Source: Bacillota bacterium (lineage in GTDB: Bacteria; Bacillota; Clostridia; Acetivibrionales; DUMC01). Taken from it: a DNA stretch of 52,087 nucleotides. Below are positions 1-8,031 of the stretch, in pieces. The DNA lies in contig JABUEW010000001.1 in NCBI GenBank assembly GCA_013314855.1, forward strand, positions 88,377-140,463. Direction: 5' to 3'. The translations under genes and the position numbers were made by a program. Below the pieces are notes generated by a model. That model saw only the letters and a program-made list of their open reading frames with translations, did no database searches and was not told where the DNA came from. Positions within the stretch are counted from its first letter, which is position 1. Each line of letters starts with the position of its first letter.

Positions 1-861
1 TATAATTTATCTAATAAAGAAATATCCGGAACTAATATACACACCCATGATTACATGCAAGTATGGTATGTTAAAAAGGGATGTTTAGAGCATTTAGTAA
101 ATGATAAAAGCCATCTTCTTGTAAAAGGTACTATTTTTGTACTCCCCCCTTTTGTACCTCATCAGGTCAACCTTGCTTCGGAAGAGGAGGTAAATATAAT
201 TGGCTGTGAATTTGTAACAGATTTTATTAATCAAAATATAACATATGACACAAATAACCCGTATATAAATTCCTCTCTTTTCGATTTTGCCTACCTACAG
301 CCTTTTCTTGTATCTACTGAAGATATCAAGCCAGGACTCCTATTAAGTGGCAGCATTCAAAATAAGGTGGAATCTCTATTCGATGAAATGTTGTATGAAT
401 TTAACCATGAGCAGAAATATTTTGAAATTAACATAAAAGCAGACCTCCTAAAGCTTCTTGCCATTATATCCAGAGAATATGAAAGGGAATATATAAAACA
501 GGGTAGTGAAAAAACCTTTGAATTGTTTGAAAAATATAGAGATGCAATAAATAAAACCATAATTTATATAAATGAAAATTACAATGAAGACTTAAGCCTG
601 GAAGATGCCAGTAAAATGTCCATGATGTCCCAGGCATACTTCAGTTTTATTTTCAAACAAATAACAGGTAAAACTTTCGTAGAGTATAAAAATGCTCTCC
701 GCATTGCTAAGGCAATAGACCTCATGAATGACAAAAATATGTCCATTACCGATATCTGTTATGCCATAGGATTTAACGATACCGCCTATTTCAGCAAAAT
801 ATTCAAAAAAGATACCGGCATGTCTCCCAGGCAATACAGGAAGGCATTTCTCCCAAAGTAA
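1..861 (+). CDS. AraC-family transcriptional regulator, 5' end outside window
   Basis: The reading frame is open from base 1, so the start codon lies upstream; 286 residues are visible. The first ATG (base 55) falls inside the conserved cupin segment (HTHDYMQVWYVKKG), which is why it is not taken as the start. The N-terminal part is an AraC-type sugar-binding cupin. The last ~100 residues hold two helix-turn-helix units, with the typical second-HTH text 'ITDICYAIGFNDTAYFSKIFKK' shortened here to its core IGFNDTAYFSKIFKK, followed by TGMSPRQYRK. Such proteins usually activate nearby sugar-uptake or catabolic genes. The gene converges on the phosphofructokinase gene with a 22-base gap, so its target is not obvious and may lie upstream of the window. 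Confidence 0.93.
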   Translation, partial: YNLSNKEISGTNIHTHDYMQVWYVKKGCLEHLVNDKSHLLVKGTIFVLPPFVPHQVNLASEEEVNIIGCEFVTDFINQNITYDTNNPYINSSLFDFAYLQPFLVSTEDIKPGLLLSGSIQNKVESLFDEMLYEFNHEQKYFEINIKADLLKLLAIISREYEREYIKQGSEKTFELFEKYRDAINKTIIYINENYNEDLSLEDASKMSMMSQAYFSFIFKQITGKTFVEYKNALRIAKAIDLMNDKNMSITDICYAIGFNDTAYFSKIFKKDTGMSPRQYRKAFLPK

Positions 862-883
862 CTTGCCACAGATGCAAAGTATC

Positions 884-2167
884 TTATCGCAAGTTAACAG
901 GGGTATATTCCGGTAATTTCTTTTCTATAAATTTTATGTTAAACTTTGCAAACCTTTGAAGGCCTTTTTCAATTTTTATTTCAGGCCAGCCGTCACCAAT
1001 TAAAGGCATTGCATAACGTATAAAATCATCGGTAACATCCACGCCGTCTTTGGTAATCCAATGGGAAGGCATATATCTTACTGAGTTTGCAACTTTCTCT
1101 AAAGGCACCTTGTCAAAAACAGCTTTATAAGTAGTTCCTGGAGCTCTCAAAATCGTAGCCATCCATCCTGTCCCTTCATTTATACCTATTTCTACAGCTT
1201 TTTTCCCAACCTCATATGCTTCTTCAATATCTACTTTAGATGCATGAATAGAAACAGATCTCTGGAGAACACCCGGCACCTGTCCCGTTACATTTCCTCT
1301 GGCATTAAGTCCTACGCTATTTAGATAGTTTACTACTTTTTGGGCTACGGTTGTTTTACTGGCACCATATTCAATGTGTCCAAAGCCGTCATAAGATTCT
1401 CCCAAATCACCCGCATCGAATCCTTCGTTAACTACTACAATACAGCGTCCGGTTTTTTTAAGCTGCCTGTTTACATTCTCAGCAAGTGACTCAAGTGTAT
1501 GATGGGATTCTGCCATGTATAGTTGGAGAGGTATTTCCCTATCAGGGTCGCCAAGCCTTGCAGCTGCAGTAATAAAGCCGGATTTTCTTCCCATAGCTTG
1601 TAACACTGAAACACACTCGGAAACACTTATCCCCTTATTTTCCTCATTAACATTTTGTATAAGATATGCCCAATATCTTGCAGCGCTTCCATAACCGGGC
1701 GTATGGTCAATAATAGTAAATTCTTCGTCACCTATATCATTGTCAATAGTTTTCGGTACTCCAGTTACAACAAGCTCAACACCCTTTTCTTGTGCAAGCT
1801 TTGAAACTTTACTAGCAGTATCCATTGAATCATTGCCGCCAATGTAAAAGAAATAACCGATATTATGAGCCTTTATAACCTCGATAATACGTTCAAAATC
1901 CTCCCTTTGGTTTTCTTTTAGCTTATATCTGCAGGTTCCGATTACACCGGCAGCAGGAGTATAGCGTAAAAGTTCAATCTCTTCCCGGGGCTGGGATGAA
2001 ATATCAATAAGTTCCTCAAACAAGACACCCTCAATACCATGCCAGCCGGCATATACTTTACCGATATGGTCAGAGTAAGAAAAACACCCATCAATTACTC
2101 CCTGGAGGGATGCATTTATTACTGGAGACGGTCCTCCGGATTGTGCAACAAGGGCGTTCTTTTTCAT
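884..2167 (-). CDS. pfp: 6-phosphofructokinase, probably pyrophosphate-dependent
   Basis: A 427-residue PfkA-superfamily enzyme that phosphorylates fructose 6-phosphate in the cytoplasm. Visible motifs are the N-terminal phosphate loop (AQSGGPSPVINAS, ~8-20), GGNDSMDTA (~110-118), PKTIDNDI (~138-145) and MGRKSGF (~192-198). ATP enzymes read GGDGS at the second motif and PPi enzymes read GGDDS; the Asp at the last discriminating position here points to pyrophosphate. The preceding Asp is Asn, which is odd. Length fits the ~420-residue PPi-type group rather than the 320-residue ATP type. A strong AAGGAGGAG site precedes the ATG. The MFS transporter gene ends 34 bases upstream on the same strand, so the two may be co-transcribed. 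Phosphoryl donor is inferred, not proven. Confidence 0.88.
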   Translation of the reverse strand: MKKNALVAQSGGPSPVINASLQGVIDGCFSYSDHIGKVYAGWHGIEGVLFEELIDISSQPREEIELLRYTPAAGVIGTCRYKLKENQREDFERIIEVIKAHNIGYFFYIGGNDSMDTASKVSKLAQEKGVELVVTGVPKTIDNDIGDEEFTIIDHTPGYGSAARYWAYLIQNVNEENKGISVSECVSVLQAMGRKSGFITAAARLGDPDREIPLQLYMAESHHTLESLAENVNRQLKKTGRCIVVVNEGFDAGDLGESYDGFGHIEYGASKTTVAQKVVNYLNSVGLNARGNVTGQVPGVLQRSVSIHASKVDIEEAYEVGKKAVEIGINEGTGWMATILRAPGTTYKAVFDKVPLEKVANSVRYMPSHWITKDGVDVTDDFIRYAMPLIGDGWPEIKIEKGLQRFAKFNIKFIEKKLPEYTPVNLR

Positions 2168-2201
2168 TCTTCACTCCTCCTTCATATACTTACAAATAAT
2201 T

Positions 2202-3569
2202 TTACTGAGTATGTTCTACTTTAAAGTTAACGCCTCTATTTCTTTCTACATTATAGCATAAATTTTTATCTTTTTGCTTTATCCCAAAAAACACAAACAC
2301 TATGATTAAATCAAATATAAAAGTTATTAAATACAGCAATTGGAAATTGCCATACTGGGAAACCGCATTACTTATCAAAGGCAGATGTCCCAGTAAATAT
2401 CCTCCCAAGACAGGAGCCAGAATTGTTCCAAGCCCATAAACTGCGCCAAACCATGATTCATAAATAGTTCTATTATCTTCCGGCATAAGGTCGTACCTAT
2501 AATTTAATAAGGCAACGTTAAAACCTCCATTTCCAATTCCTGACATTATAGAGGCTATAAAAAGCAGGAAGTATGTTTGTTTAGTTAAAAAAGCATATAC
2601 AAGGACCTCTGCGATTATAAAGAATGCGCCTACTCTCAATACAAATTTTATGCCCTTTTTCCACTCAATTTTACTCCAAAAGTTTGTGCTTACAATCATA
2701 AAAATATAAGACAAAACTGTTATGGAAGATATAAATTTATAATCAAATTCCATATACCTTATAAGGTATAACGGCGTATATGAAACAGAGGTAAACAATC
2801 CCAGGTAGAATAAAAGCACGAATATAAGATATTGCCTGTATTCCTTATTTTCCCACGGCTCAAAAATCTGTTTGGAGTTTACCCTTTTGTTACCATTTAC
2901 CGAGTTCTCCGGTTCTTCAATGTTAATCAATATCACAGCATCAATTATAGATAAAACAAGGCTTGTCACAAATACTATAAAAAATCCGACGTAGCTTTTA
3001 TTTAAAGCATCCAGAATGAACCCCATAACTATGGTAAACAATGTAAATGATATCCTTAGCCAAAACATCCTGGCATATATGAATTCCTTCCGGGTATCTT
3101 TAGGTACTGTATTCATCATCCAGACAACATTGCCGGTACTAAAAAAGCTCCATAAGATATTTCCCGTGATAACCATAATTGTCAACACAAATAATGTTAT
3201 TTTATTGTTGTAAATAATAAGAGGCAAAAATATAGTTGAACAAACCAATAGGCGTGAAAGAATGTTGAAGGTTATTATTATCTTTTTTCTTCTTTTCATT
3301 CTTTCAAAAAGCAATGAAGAGGCAAGGGCTACTACTGAAGCCCAGCCTAATGAATTATTCAGAAGTCCCGTTAAAAAGTCCGAACCTCCGAGTAATACTA
3401 TATATCCCGAGAGGAATATTCCTGACGTAAGGACTATTGCAGCATTTATTACAACTCCGTCAAGTATAAATAGTTTCTGGACGCGACTACGTTTCTTATA
3501 TCTATTTAAATAAAAACTTCTAAATATTGTACTTACCTTGATTCGTTCTAAGTATTGGAGCTTCTCCAT
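2202..3569 (-). CDS. MFS-type transporter
   Basis: A 455-residue integral membrane protein with about twelve hydrophobic segments separated by short charged loops. A basic loop (FERMKRRKKIIITFNILSR, ~88-106) lies where MFS proteins carry the conserved motif-A loop between helices 2 and 3, and a larger hydrophilic middle loop lies near residues 217-240. The N-terminal ~25 residues are basic and cytoplasmic. No substrate can be read from the sequence. It lies 34 bases upstream of the PPi-type phosphofructokinase gene on the same strand, so sugar or metabolite uptake is plausible. The start is uncertain: the GGGGGG stretch lies ~15 bases before this ATG, somewhat far. Confidence 0.8.
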   Translation of the reverse strand: MEKLQYLERIKVSTIFRSFYLNRYKKRSRVQKLFILDGVVINAAIVLTSGIFLSGYIVLLGGSDFLTGLLNNSLGWASVVALASSLLFERMKRRKKIIITFNILSRLLVCSTIFLPLIIYNNKITLFVLTIMVITGNILWSFFSTGNVVWMMNTVPKDTRKEFIYARMFWLRISFTLFTIVMGFILDALNKSYVGFFIVFVTSLVLSIIDAVILINIEEPENSVNGNKRVNSKQIFEPWENKEYRQYLIFVLLFYLGLFTSVSYTPLYLIRYMEFDYKFISSITVLSYIFMIVSTNFWSKIEWKKGIKFVLRVGAFFIIAEVLVYAFLTKQTYFLLFIASIMSGIGNGGFNVALLNYRYDLMPEDNRTIYESWFGAVYGLGTILAPVLGGYLLGHLPLISNAVSQYGNFQLLYLITFIFDLIIVFVFFGIKQKDKNLCYNVERNRGVNFKVEHTQ

Positions 3570-3665
3570 CTTAAAAAGCTAGTTTTCCCCCCTGCATAAC
3601 TTCTCAATTGCTGACTTTCATCTCTAACCTCTTACCTCTAACTTCCAACTTCTCACCTTCCACCA

Positions 3666-4532
3666 TTAAATTGGTACCAATTTAAGAGCATTTCCTGAGT
3701 AAATTTTGTCTAATACTTCTCGAGGAAGCCCCAGGCTGTTAAGAAACTCCTGGTGTCTATTATCAAAATAGTCTCTTGCATAAAGCACTCTATCTTGAAA
3801 TTCAATTAAAAATTCTTTTGCAAATTCAGGGTCTCTGGACAAGGCATTACAGCCCGAACCTGCCGAAAGGTCACAATAAAGATTGGGGTATTTTCTTAAC
3901 ATATCAATAAGCTTTCCTCCAGGCAGTACTTTTCCTTTTGGATAAGGTTCCTTATCATATTTATCATCCCCGGATATATGTGCCCAAAATCCAGGGGCAT
4001 GACCAAGAAATATGGTTTCAGGACAAGCCTTTATTGCCCTTTCAAAGGCATCAATTCCCCCGCCGTACCACCAATTGGGCCTGGGATATTTTCTTCCTGT
4101 ATCAAATTCATAGTCTATATGTACTATAACAGGAAGTCCTTTTTCACCGCAAAACTTATATATTCTTATTGCATCAGGATTATCATACATCATACGAAGT
4201 TTCAACTCACCGTAAACACGAACTCCATAAATCTCGATTGCAGCTCTTAATCTATCTATTGCGTCAGGTTTTCTCGGATCGGGAGCAAATCCAAGGACAA
4301 ACTTATCAGGTGCTCTTTCAACATAAGACAGACACCTTGCAAAGGATATGGGTCCACCAGCATTAGCTGCATCTACATTAATACAATAATTGTATGAAGG
4401 GTCATACTCATCCGGAGGGCACTCCCAGGTTAACAGCCATGTTTTATCAATATTATATTGTTTCATGTTCTCAAGAAATCTTTCAAGATTGTGTCCATGC
4501 CAATCAGCATGATTATGGGCATCAATTATCAT
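3666..4532 (-). CDS. Amidohydrolase-2 family metal-dependent hydrolase
   Basis: A 288-residue TIM-barrel hydrolase of the amidohydrolase_2 (COG2159-like) type. Metal-binding motifs are visible in order: the N-terminal DAHNH, the mid-chain His of VIVHIDYEFD, the His of FLGHAPGFW and the late Asp of LYARDYFDN. These fit a mononuclear decarboxylase/hydrolase site. An open GTG exists 12 bases further upstream, but it sits inside the AGGAGGTG ribosome site. The ATG at 4532, 11 bases after AGGAGG, is therefore chosen. It follows the M55 peptidase gene by 28 bases and is probably co-transcribed with it. The substrate is unknown. Confidence 0.82.
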   Translation of the reverse strand: MIIDAHNHADWHGHNLERFLENMKQYNIDKTWLLTWECPPDEYDPSYNYCINVDAANAGGPISFARCLSYVERAPDKFVLGFAPDPRKPDAIDRLRAAIEIYGVRVYGELKLRMMYDNPDAIRIYKFCGEKGLPVIVHIDYEFDTGRKYPRPNWWYGGGIDAFERAIKACPETIFLGHAPGFWAHISGDDKYDKEPYPKGKVLPGGKLIDMLRKYPNLYCDLSAGSGCNALSRDPEFAKEFLIEFQDRVLYARDYFDNRHQEFLNSLGLPREVLDKIYSGNALKLVPI

Positions 4533-4560
4533 AAATCTATACACCTCCTGATTTTATTTT

Positions 4561-5382
4561 TCATTTGACCAATTTTATTTCACTTGAATTCATCATTTTA
4601 ATAAAATTACTTTCATGTTCTGCATAGGCTTTATATGATGAAGTACTTCCATTTGGCCTATATTCAATTTCACGCCTGAAAGGCGGTTTCAATTCTAGTA
4701 ATTGGAAAGATTCTTTGTTTTCAATAAACCTTCTTAATGCCCTTTCTGCCCCTTCTTTTATTAATTCACGGGCTTTCTCAGGATGAAAATGTACTGCAGC
4801 CAGATTCCTGTTCCTGTACCCTTCAGTATCATAATTATCGCCTGTCCCAGGCGTTAATCCCCTCTTAACAGCTACTGTCTCTATACCTTTAATAAGTGCA
4901 GCAGCCTCTTTTGTAAATGCCTCATCTCCCGCAGCAAATATTGACCTTACTCCCAGGTAAGCAGCACACATGGCAAGTTGGCCAAATTCACCAACAGATA
5001 TACCGTTTATCTTGTAGTCCAGTACATTAAACCACCCAGTATGGGCCATGTGAGCATATTCAGTACCTGCCTTTGCATGCTGTCCTACCCATGCTACAGC
5101 GTCAAAATCTTTAGTTAAGGTAAACGGCCAGGGGCCAGGAAAACCTCTTACATACATCGTCCTATTATCCAGCAAAGATTGTGTGATCCCCCCATATCCA
5201 TGACCATCTGCCACATATATTTCTGTAGCTCCTGCTGCATAAAAGCCTTCAACAGCAGCATTTACTTCCAAAGTAAGGAGCTTCTTCCCCTCTTCATAGT
5301 ACCTTCCAGCCGGAGTTACCCAATCGTCATGGTTTAAAACGCCACAAACTCCTTCCATATCAGTCATTATGAAAATTTTCAT
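4561..5382 (-). CDS. M55-family D-aminopeptidase (DppA-like)
   Basis: A 273-residue zinc peptidase related to Bacillus DppA, which cleaves D-amino-acid dipeptides. All expected metal and catalytic residues are present: D8 and E10 in the start motif (IFIMTDMEG), D59 in ADGHG, H102 in GQHAKAG, H114 in AHTG and E132 in GEFG. The start at 5382 is preceded by GGGGGC at 8 bases. The earlier ATG at 5400 lies before that site and adds six unrelated residues. No signal peptide is seen, so it is cytoplasmic. It is the first gene of a pair with the downstream amidohydrolase. A role in recycling D-amino-acid peptides from cell wall is possible but inferred. Confidence 0.9.
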   Translation of the reverse strand: MKIFIMTDMEGVCGVLNHDDWVTPAGRYYEEGKKLLTLEVNAAVEGFYAAGATEIYVADGHGYGGITQSLLDNRTMYVRGFPGPWPFTLTKDFDAVAWVGQHAKAGTEYAHMAHTGWFNVLDYKINGISVGEFGQLAMCAAYLGVRSIFAAGDEAFTKEAAALIKGIETVAVKRGLTPGTGDNYDTEGYRNRNLAAVHFHPEKARELIKEGAERALRRFIENKESFQLLELKPPFRREIEYRPNGSTSSYKAYAEHESNFIKMMNSSEIKLVK

Positions 5383-5496
5383 ATAATATTGCCCCCTCAT
5401 ATTATTTGTTTTTTCGATAAAAACTTAAATTTCGGTAATTGCTTATATTCATGTCTCAATGCTTATATTAACACTGGTATCGCAATAAAGCAATAT

Positions 5497-5539
5497 AAAA
5501 AAATTAAAAAACTGCAGGATACGTAATCGTTCCTGCAGT
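5497..5539 (-). terminator. Rho-independent terminator after the glutamate-synthase-like gene
   Basis: On the minus strand a 9-bp perfect stem (ACTGCAGGA / TCCTGCAGT) with a short loop is followed by a T-rich run (TTTTTTAATTTTTTT). It lies about 40 bases past the stop codon at 5578. Confidence 0.9.
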
Positions 5540-5577
5540 CCGGCTTGATATTTTGGTCATTAATGCTTTCAAATGTA

Positions 5578-7170
5578 TTATTTGTTCAGAATTTCCATGG
5601 CCTCTGCACGGTAGGAATCCATGACATAAGGTATCTTTGTGACCTTGGCGCATTCTTCGGTCAAGGACATCAAGTCATCTCTCGACATGGAGGCTATGTT
5701 AAAGCATCTGGCGCCAGCCATCAACTGTTGTAATCCAACCTTGAGCTTATCGACATAACTGTATACTCCGATAGCACCAAGAGGAATATTCTTTATTTCA
5801 GACCCACCGACAATATCTTTGACCTTTTCATAGCAGACAAATATTTCTTCAGGCGTTGTACCGAACTCACTTACTGTCTTTGGAAGATCATTTTCCTTAA
5901 TCCATTTCTCTATATTCTTTCCGACCATACCAGGGATCATAAGGGCACGTCCCATACATACAGCCTTGACAAACGGTGCACCGAGAGCCAATGCCTTGAA
6001 TATTCCGTCTTCAGAGCTGAAACCACCTGCAAATGCAAGGTTTGGCACTCTTTCTCCCTTATCGTCAAGTATCTTGGCAAATTCATACGAGGCTGAATGC
6101 AGGTAAATGGATGGTACACCCCACTCTTCCATCATTCTCCACGGGCTCATTCCGGTTCCACCGGGAGCGCCGTCGATTGTCAGAAGATCGATTTTTGCCT
6201 TGGATGACCATTTAATGGCCATAGCCAGTTCACGCAGGCTATATGCGCCCGTTTTTAACGTTATTCTCTTAAAGCCCAGCTTGCGGAGCCTTTCCACCTC
6301 AGCATAGAAACCTTCCTCGTCGATAAATCCGAGACGGCTGTGGCGCTCAAATTCCTTGATGGCGCCATCTTTAAATGCGAGCTGGTTAATCGGATCGGAA
6401 GGGTCGGGAGTTACAATATACCCTCTCCTTTGAAGCTCCAACGCTCTTTCAAGAGAGTTGACCTTTATTTCTCCGCCTATACACTTGGCACCCTGTCCCC
6501 ATTTCAATTCAATGGTTTCAATTCCATGTTTCTCAATAATATATTCAGCGACACCGAAACGCGTATCTTCAACATTCATCTGAATGAGAATTTCGCCATA
6601 GCCATTATGGTAACGCTTATATACTTCAATTCGCCTGTCTATATCAGGGGCTTTCCTGATTTTCATATTGTTGTCCAGTTCAAGCTCTGGATCGATTCCA
6701 CAAACATTCTCACCACAAACTATTGTAATGCCTGATATGGCTGCGCCGACGGCAAAATGTTCCCAGTTCTTTCTTGCAATTTCAGTTGAACCCAGTGCGC
6801 CAGTGAATACAGGGACACTCATTTTTACCTTCGTGTCCCATCCGTATTCGGTTTCGGTGTTTACATCCGGGAATAGAGCAGTATCCGGATTTGCCTCCAC
6901 TCCTTCAGGCAGTCCCCTACCTCCGAGTGCATATCCATGAATGTTCAAGTGAGAATAATCGACAGGATAGTTCTTGTCCCCACCCGCCGTTATTTCACCG
7001 TAAGGTCCCGGATAAATCAATTCTCTGCCGCGGAAAGTTGCCTTGAATACCTCACAGCCTCCCCTGCAACCGTCAACACATCTTGAGCACAGGCCGCTCA
7101 TGGGAACCACACTCTTAGAACGATTGAAAGTCCTTGTAGAGTCATTTGCATTAGGTGTTTGAAGATTCAT
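5578..7170 (-). CDS. FMN-binding glutamate synthase domain protein
   Basis: A 530-residue protein resembling the FMN/Fe-S synthase domain of the glutamate synthase large subunit, without the glutaminase domain. A Cys-rich N-terminus (CSRCVDGCRGGC, ~27-38) precedes the barrel. The barrel shows IELKWGQGAKCIGG, LLTIDGAPGGTGMSPW and the glycine-rich FMN segment LAFAGGFSSEDGIFKALALGA. It probably transfers ammonia or electrons in glutamate metabolism, but free-standing members are poorly characterised. GGGGG precedes the ATG. A consensus promoter lies ~85 bases upstream and a strong terminator follows, so the gene looks monocistronic. The DNA is more GC-rich than its neighbours, as often in highly conserved, well-expressed genes. 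Confidence 0.85.
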   Translation of the reverse strand: MNLQTPNANDSTRTFNRSKSVVPMSGLCSRCVDGCRGGCEVFKATFRGRELIYPGPYGEITAGGDKNYPVDYSHLNIHGYALGGRGLPEGVEANPDTALFPDVNTETEYGWDTKVKMSVPVFTGALGSTEIARKNWEHFAVGAAISGITIVCGENVCGIDPELELDNNMKIRKAPDIDRRIEVYKRYHNGYGEILIQMNVEDTRFGVAEYIIEKHGIETIELKWGQGAKCIGGEIKVNSLERALELQRRGYIVTPDPSDPINQLAFKDGAIKEFERHSRLGFIDEEGFYAEVERLRKLGFKRITLKTGAYSLRELAMAIKWSSKAKIDLLTIDGAPGGTGMSPWRMMEEWGVPSIYLHSASYEFAKILDDKGERVPNLAFAGGFSSEDGIFKALALGAPFVKAVCMGRALMIPGMVGKNIEKWIKENDLPKTVSEFGTTPEEIFVCYEKVKDIVGGSEIKNIPLGAIGVYSYVDKLKVGLQQLMAGARCFNIASMSRDDLMSLTEECAKVTKIPYVMDSYRAEAMEILNK

Positions 7171-7258
7171 ATTTATACCCCCTTGTAATTATTATGCACT
7201 TCATTATGCATTTACCTTTAATGAATCCAAACTAATAAGAAAGAAATATTTATCCTGA

Positions 7259-7287
7259 ATTATAACATGAAAAAGTGGAATATGCAA
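7259..7287 (-). promoter_or_regulatory. SigmaA-type promoter for the glutamate-synthase-like gene
   Basis: Minus strand: -35 TTGCAT (7282-7287), 17-base spacer, -10 TATAAT (7259-7264). The predicted start near 7251 gives an ~80-base leader. Confidence 0.75.
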
Positions 7288-7504
7288 GATTAATTTGTTG
7301 AAATTGCATTTTATATCATTCAAGATGTATCTTATATATCTTTAAAGCAGGATATATTGCAGTTGACAAAATTGTTGCAGATTTTGCAACTTATCTCCAA
7401 TTTGCAAGATTTTATGCATTATGCATCATTTTCATGCAAGTAAATTATTTAACCTGGGTATCCACCTTATAAGATATATACAAGATGTAGTATTAAAAAA
7501 ATTT
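7288..7504. other. Intergenic region with repeated TTGCA/TGCAA motifs
   Basis: This non-coding stretch lies just upstream of the promoter at 7259-7287. It holds many TTGCA/TGCAA and ATGCA words, including the palindrome GTTGCA-GATTT-TGCAAC (about 7372-7388), and two related AAGATGTA..AGATATAT segments near 7320 and 7465. It looks like a cluster of binding sites for an activator or repressor of the glutamate-synthase-like gene. No known consensus was matched. Confidence 0.4.
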
Positions 7505-7800
7505 TTATATAGAAATACCTTGTTTCGAAATTGTTATATTATATCTTATAAAACGCACGGATAAATCGTTAAAACCGTAATATTCATCTGCAAAAAACAT
7601 GTGCCCAGACATTTCACCGGTAAAAACAGCATTAAGCTCTTTCATCTTTGCTTTAATTAGCGAATGGCCTGTTTTATAAAATACAGGTTTCCCGCCCAAT
7701 CTCCCAATTTCTTTTACTAGTAAATCTGAATGGGCGCATTTTATTTTTATGAAGAAAATGCGCCCATTATTCGTCCAGTTAGGATTGAACCTGAACAGCT
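7505..7800 (-). pseudogene. Phosphomannomutase/phosphoglucomutase (ManB) remnant
   Basis: Reading the minus strand gives a short piece of the ManB middle domain: [17 protein letters not shown], then [18 protein letters not shown], then [18 protein letters not shown]. These are the conserved segments [19 protein letters not shown] and GEMSGHMFF of alpha-D-phosphohexomutases. Similarity is lost after YYGFNDL, and both ends of the ~450-residue protein are missing. An open frame of 64 codons starts at 7699, but homology extends about 15 codons upstream of it. The hairpin element at 7728-7767 lies inside the upstream edge. It is a decayed fragment and should not be functional. Confidence 0.8.
7728..7767. 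repeat. 40-bp perfect-arm palindrome, minimal copy of the 26.9-kb element
   Basis: Arms AATGGGCGCATTTT and AAAATGCGCCCATT flank a 12-base centre. The central 34 bases equal what is left if the 249-bp element at 26881-27129 is collapsed between its two internal GAAAATGC words. It therefore looks like a deletion derivative or solo end of the same element. Confidence 0.7.
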
Positions 7801-7835
7801 TTAAAGGCCTTTGCTCGCCATGTTCGGCATACTCA

Positions 7836-8031
7836 TTATTTACACGAAACCTTCATCCACTTGGCATCATTGGCCTCATCGCTAGTCTTCACGTTAAGTG
7901 TTGAGCTGTCTACTAAGAATATATATGAAGTGGTTATAATTCTTGTGTGCGGATCTCTGTCCATATCTCTCCAGGTATAGTTACTGTCAAGTTTAAGTTG
8001 GCAATTTTCTTTTTCATTTTTCATCCACGTA
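7836..8031 (-). pseudogene. Nudix hydrolase remnant
   Basis: The minus-strand frame reads NYTWRDMDRDPHTRIITTSYIFL followed by [11 protein letters not shown]. This matches the segment before the Nudix box in ADP-ribose/NUDIX hydrolases (typical text: DRDPR.RVIS.AY.AL ... DDA.EARW). The Nudix box itself (GX5EX7REUXEEXGU) is absent, so only a non-catalytic piece survives. It begins inside the end of the glutamate dehydrogenase gene and ends at 7836. With the adjacent ManB piece it marks a region of gene loss. Confidence 0.65.

Noticed and set aside
7770-7790. GGTTCAATCC (minus strand) resembling a tRNA T-arm
   Set aside because: No acceptor, D or anticodon arm can be folded around it.
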